In this document: piece by piece, positions 17,769 to 25,614 of the stretch
Layout of the letters: every line of letters starts with the position of its first letter
Position numbering within the stretch: position 1 is the stretch's first letter
Source of the DNA: Oscillospiraceae bacterium
GTDB taxonomy: Bacteria; Bacillota; Clostridia; Oscillospirales; Oscillospiraceae
NCBI GenBank assembly: GCA_017624715.1
Contig: JAGAMN010000030.1
Coordinates: 1-51,253 of the forward strand
Reading direction: 5' to 3'
DNA length: 51,253 nt
Translations under genes and position numbers: made by a program
The notes under the pieces: generated by a model
Database searches by the model: none
What the model was told of the DNA's origin: nothing
The model's input: the letters and a program-made list of their open reading frames with translations, nothing else

Positions 17769-17794
17769 AAGACCCACACCGCGGTGTGGGTCTT
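17769..17794. terminator. Bidirectional terminator (convergent genes)
   Basis: A 26-base perfect palindrome (12-bp arms 17769-17780 and 17783-17794) sits between the convergent lipoprotein gene and mtnN, 4 bases from each, with A/T tails on both sides. Confidence 0.9.
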
Positions 17795-17797
17795 TCC

Positions 17798-18508
17798 TTA
17801 TGCCAATGATTCGGCCATAGCTTTTGCCATGGTCATGGTCACTTGGGCGCAGCGCTGTGCGGCCAAGGCTTCGAAGGTGGGATAGTCCATATCCGCGCTA
17901 TCGTCCGCCTTGTCGGAAATGGCCCGTAAGATCACAAATGGCACACCGTTGCGATAGGCAGTATGGGCAATGGCAGCGCCCTCCATCTCCGCACAGATAG
18001 CTGCAGTATCGGCAATAATCTTGTCCTTTTGTTCCTTGCTGCAGATAAACTGGTCACCGCTGGCCACTCTGCCGATACGGGTATGGCCGGGATTAACCGC
18101 TTCTGCCGCCGCAAAAGCCCAATCCATCATGGCCTTATCTGCAGGAAATGCCGTCACATCCATGCCGGGCACCTGGCCGATGGGTCTATTCCAAAAACGC
18201 AGGTCAAAATCGTGATAAATGGCATCCTGGCTTACCACCAGGTCGGCAATATCCAGTTCCGTGCATAGCGAACCGGCAATGCCGGTGTTCACCAGGTGGG
18301 TAACGCCAAAGCGGTCACAAAGAATCTGGGCGCACATAGCCGCATTGACCTTGCCAACACCGCACTGAACAACCACCACATCCAAGCCCTCCAGCTTGCC
18401 TTCATAGAATTCCATGCCGGTTTGGCAAGTGGTGGTCACATTCTGCATGGCATCCTTCAGTGCTGCAATCTCCACCGCCATAGCACCAATAATTCCCAAC
18501 TTCTTCAT
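17798..18508 (-). CDS. mtnN: 5'-methylthioadenosine/S-adenosylhomocysteine nucleosidase
   Basis: 236 residues. It begins KKLGIIGAMAVEIAALKDAM and carries GVGKVNAAMCAQIL, VNTGIAGSL, the catalytic-Glu region CAEMEGAAIAHTAYRNGVPF and RAISDKAD, all signatures of Pfs/MtnN. It cleaves S-adenosylhomocysteine and methylthioadenosine to adenine plus the thio-ribose, feeding LuxS. The start is the second ATG (18506-18508): AAGGAG is 8 bases upstream, whereas the first ATG at 18514 is too close. It follows luxS by 12 bases in one operon, so the two consecutive steps of SAH detoxification are co-expressed. Confidence 0.96.
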   Translation of the reverse strand: MKKLGIIGAMAVEIAALKDAMQNVTTTCQTGMEFYEGKLEGLDVVVVQCGVGKVNAAMCAQILCDRFGVTHLVNTGIAGSLCTELDIADLVVSQDAIYHDFDLRFWNRPIGQVPGMDVTAFPADKAMMDWAFAAAEAVNPGHTRIGRVASGDQFICSKEQKDKIIADTAAICAEMEGAAIAHTAYRNGVPFVILRAISDKADDSADMDYPTFEALAAQRCAQVTMTMAKAMAESLA

Positions 18509-18520
18509 GTTCATCTCTCC

Positions 18521-18997
18521 TTATTCCGGGTAGGTCAGCCGACTGTCGTCCGCAGATTCCAGAAGGGCTGCGTATTTTCTACCCCAGTAATTTGCCATTG
18601 GCAGGTTCATATCCAGATAGTTGCCGCAATCTTTCGCGCTGGCGCCAGGCACTTCCCCGGAAAATTCACCGATAAATACGAAGCAATCTTTCACCAGGGA
18701 CAGCACATCCCGGGAAGTGTAGTCGCCGGAAAGCAGCAAATAAAAGCCTGTCCGGCAGCCCATAGGGCCAAAGTATAGTACCTTATCTTTCCAGGTGGGT
18801 TCATTGCGCAGATAGGTTGCCGCCAAATGCTCCATGGTATGCATTTCCGCGGTGTTCATCACTGGTTCTTCATTGGGACTGGTCAGCCGCAAGTCAAAGG
18901 TGGTGACGGTTTCTGCACCAACTTTGTCTTTCCGGGATACATACAGTCCGGGCTGCAGCTTGATGTGATCAATGGTGAAGCTTGTGATCTTTTCCAT
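18521..18997 (-). CDS. luxS: S-ribosylhomocysteine lyase (AI-2 synthase)
   Basis: 158 residues, standard length. Metal ligands HTMEH (His53, His57) and Cys124 in AKDCGNY are present, as is the catalytic Cys81 in MGCRTGFY. LuxS converts S-ribosylhomocysteine to homocysteine and DPD, the precursor of autoinducer-2. The ATG follows an ATAGGAGAACC ribosome site. It is first in an operon with mtnN. Whether AI-2 is used as a signal or is just a by-product of methyl-cycle recycling cannot be told from the sequence. Confidence 0.97.
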   Translation of the reverse strand: MEKITSFTIDHIKLQPGLYVSRKDKVGAETVTTFDLRLTSPNEEPVMNTAEMHTMEHLAATYLRNEPTWKDKVLYFGPMGCRTGFYLLLSGDYTSRDVLSLVKDCFVFIGEFSGEVPGASAKDCGNYLDMNLPMANYWGRKYAALLESADDSRLTYPE

Positions 18998-19027
18998 AAG
19001 GTTCTCCTATCCGTTTGATTTAGCATA

Positions 19028-19056
19028 ATCATACCCCAAAAACTGTCATAATGCAA
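19028..19056 (-). promoter_or_regulatory. Promoter of the luxS-mtnN operon
   Basis: Minus strand TTGCAT (19051-19056), 17-base spacer, TATGAT (19028-19033), about 30 bases before the luxS start. Confidence 0.7.
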
Positions 19057-19194
19057 GAAAAAACCTCTCAACAGCCAGTTGTTACGTGCTCAACCTGCAG
19101 TTGTAAAGAAATTTTTGGAAATTAACAAATGATTGATAGCTTTTTTTCGTTTTTTATGGCATGATATAGGCAGAACATAAAGGAGGCATTCGGA

Positions 19195-20211
19195 ATGGAA
19201 CAAACATTAGGTAAGCGGATCCAGCTGTGCCGCAAAAGCCTGGGACTGACCCAGGATCAGCTGGCAGAAAAGCTGGGTGTCACCGCTCAGGCGGTAAGCA
19301 AATGGGAAAACGATCAGTCCTGCCCGGACATTGCCATGCTGCCCAAGCTGGCAGAGATCTTCGGCACATCGACGGATGCCCTGCTGGGTTATCAAACCGA
19401 ACCGGTGCACGAAGCTACCATTGAAAATAAAGCCAAGGAAGAAAACGAGCCCGAGGGCATCCATGTGCAGAAAGGCAACTGGGAATTCCATTATGAAAAT
19501 GGTCGTCGAGGCGGTCTGTTCTTCGCGCTGCTGGTGCTGGCTGTCGGTTCTCTGACAATGCTGTCCGAAGCGCTGAGCTGGGATGTTTCTTTCTGGTCCA
19601 TTATGTGGCCCACCGCCCTGCTGGTGTTCGGTCTGCAGGGACTATTCTCCAAGTTCTCCTTTTTCAGCCTGGGCAGCACGCTCTTCGGCGGCTACTTCCT
19701 GCTGGATAATTTGAATATCATCACCCTGGATTTGGGCGATATGATTTGGCCCGCCATCGTAATCCTGTGGGGTCTGAGCCTGCTGGCTGATGCCCTGCGC
19801 AAGCCCAAGAAGCCCAAATACAAGTTTATTCACAACAATAACACGAATCATGCTCCGGTGAGGGATTTTGACTTGGAAGAAGATTCTTTTGATATTGATG
19901 TATCCTTTGGTGAAGCCAGTTACGACATTCCTCTCTCTATGCTCCGCAAGGGCAATATCGACTGCAGCTTTGGCGAAGTTGTGGTGGATCTGAGCGAGTG
20001 CGAAGAAGTGGCAAAGAACTGCAGCATTGATGCTGACTGCTCCTTCGGTGAGCTTTGCTTGCGGGTTCCTAAGAAATTCCTTGTGCGGCCGGCAGAGTCC
20101 ACATTCTGTGCGTCTGTGAATGTTGTCGGTCAGCCTGATTCCAATCCCATGGGCACCATCATCCTGGATGCAGATGTCAGCTTCGGTGAAATTACCATTG
20201 AATATATTTAA
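19195..20211 (+). CDS. XRE-type HTH fused to LiaF-like membrane and beta-rung domain
   Basis: 338 residues. An N-terminal helix-turn-helix (about 9-63, LGLTQDQLAEKLGVTAQAVS) is followed by four hydrophobic segments (about 104-200) resembling the LiaI/LiaF transmembrane region. A C-terminal beta-rich part carries a four-times repeated S-F-G-E motif (VSFGEASYDI, CSFGEVVVDL, CSFGELCLRV, VSFGEITIEY), probably successive rungs of a LiaF/toast-rack fold. The arrangement suggests a one-component membrane-anchored regulator sensing envelope state, which is inference. AAAGGAGG precedes the ATG. It is monocistronic; no LiaRS-type two-component genes are nearby. Confidence 0.8.
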   Translation: MEQTLGKRIQLCRKSLGLTQDQLAEKLGVTAQAVSKWENDQSCPDIAMLPKLAEIFGTSTDALLGYQTEPVHEATIENKAKEENEPEGIHVQKGNWEFHYENGRRGGLFFALLVLAVGSLTMLSEALSWDVSFWSIMWPTALLVFGLQGLFSKFSFFSLGSTLFGGYFLLDNLNIITLDLGDMIWPAIVILWGLSLLADALRKPKKPKYKFIHNNNTNHAPVRDFDLEEDSFDIDVSFGEASYDIPLSMLRKGNIDCSFGEVVVDLSECEEVAKNCSIDADCSFGELCLRVPKKFLVRPAESTFCASVNVVGQPDSNPMGTIILDADVSFGEITIEYI

Positions 20212-20223
20212 TGATCTTTAGAT

Positions 20224-20323
20224 AATGTCATTGCGAGGAGCGAGGCGACGTGGCAATCCCCTCAGTATTACTCCTAACCGGGGGATTCCCACGCCAGTGT
20301 GCCCACTGGCTCGGAATGACATT
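20224..20323. repeat. Palindromic dispersed repeat (MITE/REP-like)
   Basis: AATGTCATTGCGAG at 20224-20237 matches the reverse complement of CTCGGAATGACATT at 20310-20323 in 13 of 14 bases. Inner complementarity of AATCCCC with GGGGATT also occurs. It lies between two genes and encodes nothing. Related AATGACA ends occur at about 21246-21254. Confidence 0.65.
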
Positions 20324-20360
20324 TTCTTATTTCCTTTTGGGAAATATTTTCCCAATTTTG

Positions 20361-20388
20361 GTTTAATCTTCGTATTTCGGGACATACT
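20361..20388 (+). promoter_or_regulatory. Possible sigma-F-type promoter of the SpoIIQ-like gene
   Basis: GTTTA (20361-20365) and GGACATACT (20380-20388) fit the forespore sigma-F pattern GYWTA ... GGNNANAHT. The spacer is 14 bases, one or two shorter than usual. It is 20 bases before the start codon. B. subtilis spoIIQ is sigma-F dependent, which makes the position suggestive; this is a visual match only. Confidence 0.35.
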
Positions 20389-20407
20389 GGACTACGGAGG
20401 TGCTTTT

Positions 20408-21067
20408 ATGAGCAATCAAAAAAACAAAGGCTTCAGCGGTAAGGGCTACTACATAGCCCTGATCCTGTGCGCTGCGGCCATCGGGATTTCCGGCTATCTG
20501 TACTACAAAAACGACCCTATGACTGATCCCCAACTGCAATCACCCACATCCGGGGTGGATTCTCCCAATCCGGATGATATCCAGGCAGTAGCGACCCATC
20601 CCACCCTGCCGAACGATGATGCCACCCAAAAGCCAACCACCGGTGACAAGCGTCCTATGAAGACCATGCTGCCGGTAACCGGGCAGACCGTGACAGGCTA
20701 TGCCATGGACTGCCTGAGTTACAACGCTACCACCCGGGATTGGCGGGTGCACAATGGTATTGACATTGCTGCTGAGGCAGGCACAACGGTTTGTTCCGCT
20801 GCCGACGGCACGGTTTACACCACTTACGACGACGACACCATGGGCACCACCGTGGTGATCCATCACGATGGCGGCTATGTAACCGTTTATTCCAGTTTGG
20901 GTGCAGAACTTTCCGTTTCTGCCGGGGACAAAGTTCTTATGGGGCAGGCCATCGGCTGTGTGGGCAACACCGCGCTGCTGGAAAGCGCCATTGGCGATCA
21001 TGTGCACTTCAGCGTCAGCTGTAATGACAAGGCCATGGACCCCCTGGATTTCCTCAAATCCGAATAA
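20408..21067 (+). CDS. M23/LytM-domain membrane protein, SpoIIQ-like
   Basis: 219 residues. A basic N-terminus and one membrane helix (about 13-31, YYIALILCAAAIGISGYLYY) precede a short Pro/Thr linker and a LytM domain. The zinc motifs appear intact: HNGIDIA (H-x3-D) and DHVHFSV (H-x-H), with the GTTVCSAADGTV strand between them. The size and architecture match SpoIIQ, which sits in the forespore membrane and binds SpoIIIAH in the mother cell. B. subtilis SpoIIQ has lost zinc residues; clostridial forms often keep them. Identity as SpoIIQ rather than another M23 protein is inferred. The ATG follows ACGGAGGTGC. Confidence 0.75.
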   Translation: MSNQKNKGFSGKGYYIALILCAAAIGISGYLYYKNDPMTDPQLQSPTSGVDSPNPDDIQAVATHPTLPNDDATQKPTTGDKRPMKTMLPVTGQTVTGYAMDCLSYNATTRDWRVHNGIDIAAEAGTTVCSAADGTVYTTYDDDTMGTTVVIHHDGGYVTVYSSLGAELSVSAGDKVLMGQAIGCVGNTALLESAIGDHVHFSVSCNDKAMDPLDFLKSE

Positions 21068-21102
21068 CTGAGTTTCTTCCTGATTTCTTTCCTCTTTGTT
21101 TT

Positions 21103-21136
21103 GGGGTTGCAGCTTGGCTGCGACCCCGTCTTTTTT
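21103..21136 (+). terminator. Terminator after the SpoIIQ-like gene
   Basis: GGGGTTGCAG (21103-21112) pairs with CTGCGACCCC (21118-21127, one G-T wobble), then GTC and six T. Confidence 0.85.
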
Positions 21137-21139
21137 AAA

Positions 21140-21254
21140 CCTTCCCCTCTGGGAAAGGTGGCACGACCTTTGGACGTGACGGTTGAGGGGCTGTTCTCCT
21201 AAAAATACGGATTCTTCGACTTCGCAGCCTTCGGCTGCTCCGATCAGAATGACA
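21140..21254. repeat. Dispersed repeat fragments between SpoIIQ-like gene and aspS
   Basis: This non-coding spacer holds a CCTTCCCCT...AGGGGAAGG-class half repeat (similar to 38146-38164), then a hairpin GCAGCCTTCGGCTGC, and ends in AGAATGACA like the element at 20224-20323. It looks like a nest of degenerate palindromic repeats. Confidence 0.45.
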
Positions 21255-21263
21255 TCACCTGTA

Positions 21264-21296
21264 TAAAAATCTCCCGGGTGCGATGCACCCGGGAGA
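21264..21296 (-). terminator. Terminator after aspS
   Basis: A perfect 12-bp stem (21270-21281 with 21285-21296, 3-base loop) is followed on the minus strand by TTTTTAT, 6 bases after the aspS stop. Confidence 0.9.
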
Positions 21297-21302
21297 AATA
21301 CT

Positions 21303-23075
21303 TTACTTTTCTTCTGCGATGGCAATGTGGACGGTATCCAGCTGGATCTGATCCACCGTGGTGGGCGCGCCCATCATCAGATCCTGGGCGTTCTTGTTCA
21401 TGGGGAAGGTGATGACCTCGCGGATGGACTCCTCGCCGGTCAGCAGCATCACCAGACGGTCAACACCGGGCGCTGCGCCTGCGTGGGGAGGTGCGCCGTA
21501 GGTGAAGGCGTTGTACATAGCGGGGAACTTGGCCTTAACATCCTCTTCGCCCAGGCCAACCATTTGGAAGGCCTTGACCATGATCTCGGGATCGTGGTTA
21601 CGGACAGCACCGGAAGCGGATTCATAGCCATTGACAACCAGGTCATACTGGTTGGCGTTGATTGCCAGCAGCTTTTCGGTATCGCCCTCGGCATCCAGCA
21701 GGGCCTGCATACCGCCCTGGGGCATGGAGAAGGGATTGTGGCAGAATTCCAGCTGGCCGGACTCCTCGCCCATCTCGTACATGGGGAAATCAACGATCCA
21801 GCAGATGGCGTACTGATTCTCATCAAAGTGACCGGGGATACGCTTGCCCAGCATGGTGCGGACAACACCGGCAGTCTTCTGTGCAGCAGCCTTCTTGCCG
21901 GCAGCCATACAGACGAAGGAACCGGGCTTCAGATTCAGCTTGGAAACGAAGGCATCCTTGCAGCCTGCCAGGAACTTGGAAATGCCGCCGGTGAGTTCGC
22001 CGTTTTCATCCACCTTGACCCAGCAAACCTTGTTGCCGGTCTGGACTTCCACGTCAGCAAGCAGCTTGTCGATCCACTTTCTGGCCTGGGTGAAGTCATC
22101 CACCGCAACAGCCTTGACGGTTGCGCCCTCGAAAGGACCGAAGCCGCAGCCCTGAACAACCTCAGAGATATCCTCGATCTCCAGATCGATACGCAGGTCG
22201 GGCTTGTCAGAGCCGTAGCGCTCCATGGCCTCGTTGAAGGGGATGTGACGGAAGGGAGCCTTGGAGATCCGGTCGTACTTGCCGAACTTCTCGAACACAG
22301 GCACCAGCACATCCTCCAGAGTGGAAAGGACGTCTTCCTGAGTGGCGAAAGCCATTTCCATATCCAGCTGATAGAACTCGCCGGGGGTACGGTCGGCACG
22401 GGCATCCTCGTCACGGAAGCAGGGCGCGATCTGGAAATACTTATCGAAGCCGGAAGTCATCAGCAGCTGCTTGAACTGCTGGGGAGCCTGGGGCAGAGCG
22501 TAGAACTTGCCGGGGTGGTTACGGGCAGGCACCAGATAGTCACGGGCGCCCTCGGGGGAGCTGGCGGTCAGAATGGGCGTGGTGATCTCCAGGAAGCCCT
22601 TTTCGGTCATCAGCCGCCGGAGCTCCGCCACCACCTGGCAGCGCAGGATGATATTCTGCTTCACAGCAGGATTGCGCAGGTCCAGGAAGCGGTACTTCAG
22701 ACGGACATTCTCGTCAGCATCCCGGCTCTTGTTGATCTCGAAGGGCAGCTGTGCATGGCGGCACTTGCCCAGGATCTCAATGGATTCAGGCACCACTTCG
22801 ATCTCACCGGTGGGAATCTTGGTGTTCTTGCTTTCACGCTCACGGACGGTACCGGTAACGGAAATGGTGGATTCTTTATTGACGGACTTGACGATCTTCA
22901 TCATGTCCTCGGTCTCTACCACAATCTGGGTAGTGCCGTAATAGTCACGCAGAACAACGAAGCCAAAATTCGCGCCGACCTCGCGGACATTTTCCATCCA
23001 ACCGACGACGGTGACCTTCTTGCCTGCATCGGCCAGCCGTAGCTCGCCGCAGTTATGGGTTCTGGATTGGGTCAT
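21303..23075 (-). CDS. aspS: Aspartate-tRNA ligase
   Basis: 590 residues, the size of bacterial-type AspRS. The N-terminal OB-fold anticodon domain (GWMENVREVGANFGFVVLRD) is followed by class II motifs: motif 2 as CFRDEDARADRTPGEFYQ and motif 3 as GAAPGVDRLVMLL. A GAD insertion lies between, as usual in bacteria. It charges tRNA-Asp. The ATG at 23075 follows an AAAGGGGATAA site; the more upstream in-frame codon has none. Single-gene unit with its own promoter and terminator. Whether it is discriminating or also charges tRNA-Asn cannot be judged here. Confidence 0.97.
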   Translation of the reverse strand: MTQSRTHNCGELRLADAGKKVTVVGWMENVREVGANFGFVVLRDYYGTTQIVVETEDMMKIVKSVNKESTISVTGTVRERESKNTKIPTGEIEVVPESIEILGKCRHAQLPFEINKSRDADENVRLKYRFLDLRNPAVKQNIILRCQVVAELRRLMTEKGFLEITTPILTASSPEGARDYLVPARNHPGKFYALPQAPQQFKQLLMTSGFDKYFQIAPCFRDEDARADRTPGEFYQLDMEMAFATQEDVLSTLEDVLVPVFEKFGKYDRISKAPFRHIPFNEAMERYGSDKPDLRIDLEIEDISEVVQGCGFGPFEGATVKAVAVDDFTQARKWIDKLLADVEVQTGNKVCWVKVDENGELTGGISKFLAGCKDAFVSKLNLKPGSFVCMAAGKKAAAQKTAGVVRTMLGKRIPGHFDENQYAICWIVDFPMYEMGEESGQLEFCHNPFSMPQGGMQALLDAEGDTEKLLAINANQYDLVVNGYESASGAVRNHDPEIMVKAFQMVGLGEEDVKAKFPAMYNAFTYGAPPHAGAAPGVDRLVMLLTGEESIREVITFPMNKNAQDLMMGAPTTVDQIQLDTVHIAIAEEK

Positions 23076-23114
23076 AAGAGTTATCCCCTTTTGCATCTGT
23101 ATTTTAACCTGTAC

Positions 23115-23143
23115 ATTATTTCATAAAACTACCAAAAAGTCAA
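23115..23143 (-). promoter_or_regulatory. Promoter of aspS
   Basis: Minus strand TTGACT (23138-23143), 17-base spacer, AATAAT (23115-23120), about 40 bases before the start codon. No T-box sequence is seen in the short leader. Confidence 0.65.
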
Positions 23144-23238
23144 CCGCTTTGCCACTTCCCCAAGGGTTTTTCCCTAATATTCAGGGCGCGTGGAAACACG
23201 CGCCCTTGTTTAAGTATATATTATTTTTGTGAATTTGC

Positions 23239-24192
23239 TTAATTCGAGTCGGGAATATCTACTATGAAACTAAGGTATTGCTCCTCTCGCACTCCATCTC
23301 TAGAAAAAACAGCATTAATATCAACCATACATAAGAGATTGTCTTTTGAATACATTAGCTTTGCTCCCCATTGTTCATAACTCTCCAGCACAACTCCCTC
23401 CCGCAAATAGTCATTCAAGAAATCAGAAATTGCGGTATCAATTGCATTGTGGTCAATGGTTATGTCTAGCGAGTCAAATCTGTGATCATTAAACCAAATC
23501 CGAATGGACTCTTCTGCTATAGAGACCATGACGTTAACTTCATCCGTTGTCCGATAGCCTCCGTATTGTTTTGTATACTGAAACTCTCTTGTATGTAGTG
23601 TCACATTAGCCGCAAATTCAGTCAAAAACCCGGGCTTTACTGCACTCTCCCAATAATCTTCACTCTCTATCTCATAATGCGTAAAGCAACTTAGCGGTAG
23701 GTCAGCCCAATTCTCTGCTTGATATTGGGAAACATAATTTCTAATATACTGATCGTACTCTTCCTGTCCCATATCCGCGAACACGGACATATCTTGACCG
23801 TAGAGTTTTATCGAAGCAAGAGACATATCCTTCGCCCGATACACGCATTCCACCTTTTGATCAGCAGACTTGTAGTAGTGCCGTGTATCACCCAGTGATG
23901 TGGTAAAGGTCCAATCATACGCAACTGTTACATCTTGTCCATTTACCTTTTCTGTCTTTGTCAATTCGTTCGGCGCAGAATTATCCGCCCCTTGTTGCCC
24001 CTGCCAAACAAATTCACGTGTGTCCTCGGTAAAATATGCACTGTTTAATGTCTGATTGATAAACACTCCATATTCTTTTGACACTTTCTGCTCTGTAGGT
24101 GTTAACGATTCTTGTTTTGTTGGAACTGCACATGAAGCCATGACAGAAATCAGCATAGTGCTCAGTGTGAAAATTATGAATAGTTTTTTCAT
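23239..24192 (-). CDS. Uncharacterised lipoprotein paired with caspase-like protein
   Basis: 317 residues. Signal peptide MKKLFIIFTLSTMLISVMAS ends at a Cys (about residue 21), followed by charged extracellular sequence. No catalytic motif is recognised; the middle region is mixed alpha/beta with many Tyr and Asp residues. The start is the second ATG (24190-24192), because GGAGGA lies 6 bases upstream and directly abuts the first. It follows the caspase-like gene by about 15 bases on the same strand, so both are probably co-transcribed and may work at the cell surface together. Base composition is visibly lower in GC than the flanking housekeeping genes, suggesting acquisition. Confidence 0.7.
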   Translation of the reverse strand: MKKLFIIFTLSTMLISVMASCAVPTKQESLTPTEQKVSKEYGVFINQTLNSAYFTEDTREFVWQGQQGADNSAPNELTKTEKVNGQDVTVAYDWTFTTSLGDTRHYYKSADQKVECVYRAKDMSLASIKLYGQDMSVFADMGQEEYDQYIRNYVSQYQAENWADLPLSCFTHYEIESEDYWESAVKPGFLTEFAANVTLHTREFQYTKQYGGYRTTDEVNVMVSIAEESIRIWFNDHRFDSLDITIDHNAIDTAISDFLNDYLREGVVLESYEQWGAKLMYSKDNLLCMVDINAVFSRDGVREEQYLSFIVDIPDSN

Positions 24193-24207
24193 GGTCATTC
24201 CTCCATG

Positions 24208-25281
24208 TTACGAGATGATATTCGCTTTGTTGCCCGCCACAATAACATTCGCAGACCCGTATTGGCCATACGTGTTTGTAAGGGCCGGATCTTGCATTTT
24301 CGCAATTTTCTCCCGAGCATACTCACGGGCATTATCCACTGTACGTCCTTGACCCAGCGCTTCAAAAAAGAATTGATCCCAATAGTTCAATTCTGCTGTT
24401 TTTACTGGTATTGTGAATCCCACAACCGTCTCTGCCCCATGATTTCTTGTGGCAGCAACAAGATTGGTCGCATTTTCTCCTCCTTCAGCTGTCGAGCATG
24501 CGCTATATATCAGCAATTCACAACGAGAAAACGCATCTGTCGGCAACGAATTAATATATGAGATATCAAAATTTGTAGTAGTATTGCCATTTATATCAAT
24601 TTGAACGTGGGTTTTGTTGCCGTGCCCTCGGAAATAAAAGATACGTGAATTAGCAATACATATAGCAAACATGCCTGGAGTCATTCTCTCACTTGGCTGC
24701 TCAAGTCCGTATATTCTTCTGTCCTCCAATTCTATTTCTAATTCTTCCGCAAAGTTTTGGACATGTGTAAACCCATCAGTGTGACAGCTTATGTCTCCCC
24801 ATAGAGCAATCATGGATATTTCAGGAAATGCGCCATCACCGACATACAGAATCAATGTTAGTTGCCCGTGCTCACTGCCAAATGGTGATGTCCCCACGAT
24901 ATTTGTTACGCCATAGGTTAAAGCCGTCACTTTACCGGTTGCCGCATTCACAGTAGCCACGCTCGGATTGGACGAAACCCAACTAAAACCATCGTTCACT
25001 GTACCATTTGCACACGCTGTCGGGTTTAAGCCCATGTCTTGCATATGCAAACTCTGTCCTTTTCTAATTTGTTTCGTAACTGTGGTTCCGGAGATATCTT
25101 CTCCCCACTTAATATAATCCTGTAGCAATGGCAAGCCCGGTTTCGCTCTGCTAACTTCATCTTCCTCTTCAATATCCTGTGCCACAGGCATTACAGCATT
25201 GCCATACATTGGCAACGACATACTTAGCAAGCATAGCATCAGTAAAACGGCAATCGTTTTTATGAAATAGCCTTTGTGCAT
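24208..25281 (-). CDS. Secreted caspase/CHAT-like (clan CD) protein with BIG2-type domain
   Basis: 357 residues. A Sec signal peptide (about 1-29) is followed by a Big_2-type bacterial Ig-like segment (about 97-147: FSWVSSNPSVATVNAATGKV). The C-terminal domain has the clan CD His-Cys dyad: His220 in FYFRGHGN and Cys262 in LLIYSACSTAEGG. Downstream come AETVVGFTIPV and FFEALGQGRTVDNAREYA, the order seen in CHAT/gingipain-like folds. It is therefore predicted to be an exported cysteine peptidase. No lipobox or LPXTG anchor is seen. GGAGGAAAAG precedes the ATG. Its partner lipoprotein follows within 16 bases. Specificity and target are unknown. GC content is low relative to neighbours. Confidence 0.75.
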   Translation of the reverse strand: MHKGYFIKTIAVLLMLCLLSMSLPMYGNAVMPVAQDIEEEDEVSRAKPGLPLLQDYIKWGEDISGTTVTKQIRKGQSLHMQDMGLNPTACANGTVNDGFSWVSSNPSVATVNAATGKVTALTYGVTNIVGTSPFGSEHGQLTLILYVGDGAFPEISMIALWGDISCHTDGFTHVQNFAEELEIELEDRRIYGLEQPSERMTPGMFAICIANSRIFYFRGHGNKTHVQIDINGNTTTNFDISYINSLPTDAFSRCELLIYSACSTAEGGENATNLVAATRNHGAETVVGFTIPVKTAELNYWDQFFFEALGQGRTVDNAREYAREKIAKMQDPALTNTYGQYGSANVIVAGNKANIIS

Positions 25282-25411
25282 TGACTTTTCCTCCTTATTA
25301 TATTCCTAAACAGCAAATAATGTCTCTCCTTTCTTTCGGGGCAGCTCAACCAGCACCCGCGCCACACCATTTTACTGTATCGGAAACACCTCCCATGATT
25401 TTGCTCTCGTC

Positions 25412-25441
25412 TATATAGAGTCCGGTGTTTACCCAATTCAA
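25412..25441 (-). promoter_or_regulatory. Candidate promoter of the caspase-like operon
   Basis: Minus strand TTGAAT (25436-25441), 18-base spacer, TATATA (25412-25417), about 130 bases before the caspase-like start. The leader contains a 16-codon ORF (25346-25396) without a good ribosome site. Confidence 0.45.
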
Positions 25442-25449
25442 TACAAGCT

Positions 25450-25507
25450 TTTGTAAATATTGAAAAGCGCATAAGCTGTTCCTTTGTCCGGTGCAGCTTA
25501 TGCGCTT
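25450..25507 (-). terminator. Hairpin terminator of the small 28-codon unit
   Basis: A perfect 14-bp stem (25465-25478 with 25494-25507, 15-base loop) is followed on the minus strand by TTTTCAATATTT. It would end transcripts started at the 25615-25643 promoter before they reach the caspase-like operon. Confidence 0.6.
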
Positions 25508-25584
25508 AGTTCGCTCGTTTTATTTCTCTCGGAACGGTGTCCCACAGTCGCGCGCAAAAGCCCCCAGCTTACTGTGTTTACCAT
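25498..25584 (-). CDS. Possible 28-residue peptide (or small RNA) in its own transcription unit
   Basis: An ATG at 25582-25584 with a very strong GGAGGTGATCGCC ribosome site opens 28 codons, beginning MVNTVSWGLLRATVGHRSER. The stop codon falls inside the terminator stem. A near-perfect promoter lies 31 bases upstream. The peptide has no clear signal or membrane segment. The unit could be a tiny peptide gene or a ~150-base RNA whose ORF is incidental. Confidence 0.4.
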   Translation of the reverse strand: MVNTVSWGLLRATVGHRSERNKTSELSA

Positions 25585-25614
25585 GGCGATCACCTCCGTC
25601 CTTATTCTATTGTC

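Noticed and set aside
21327-23042. A 571-codon open frame antisense to aspS
   Set aside because: Complementary to a clearly intact AspRS gene, without a ribosome site or recognisable domain.
25260-25472. 70-codon minus-strand frame overlapping the caspase-like gene start
   Set aside because: It overlaps the promoter, leader and the start of the caspase-like gene, and has no ribosome site at a plausible distance.
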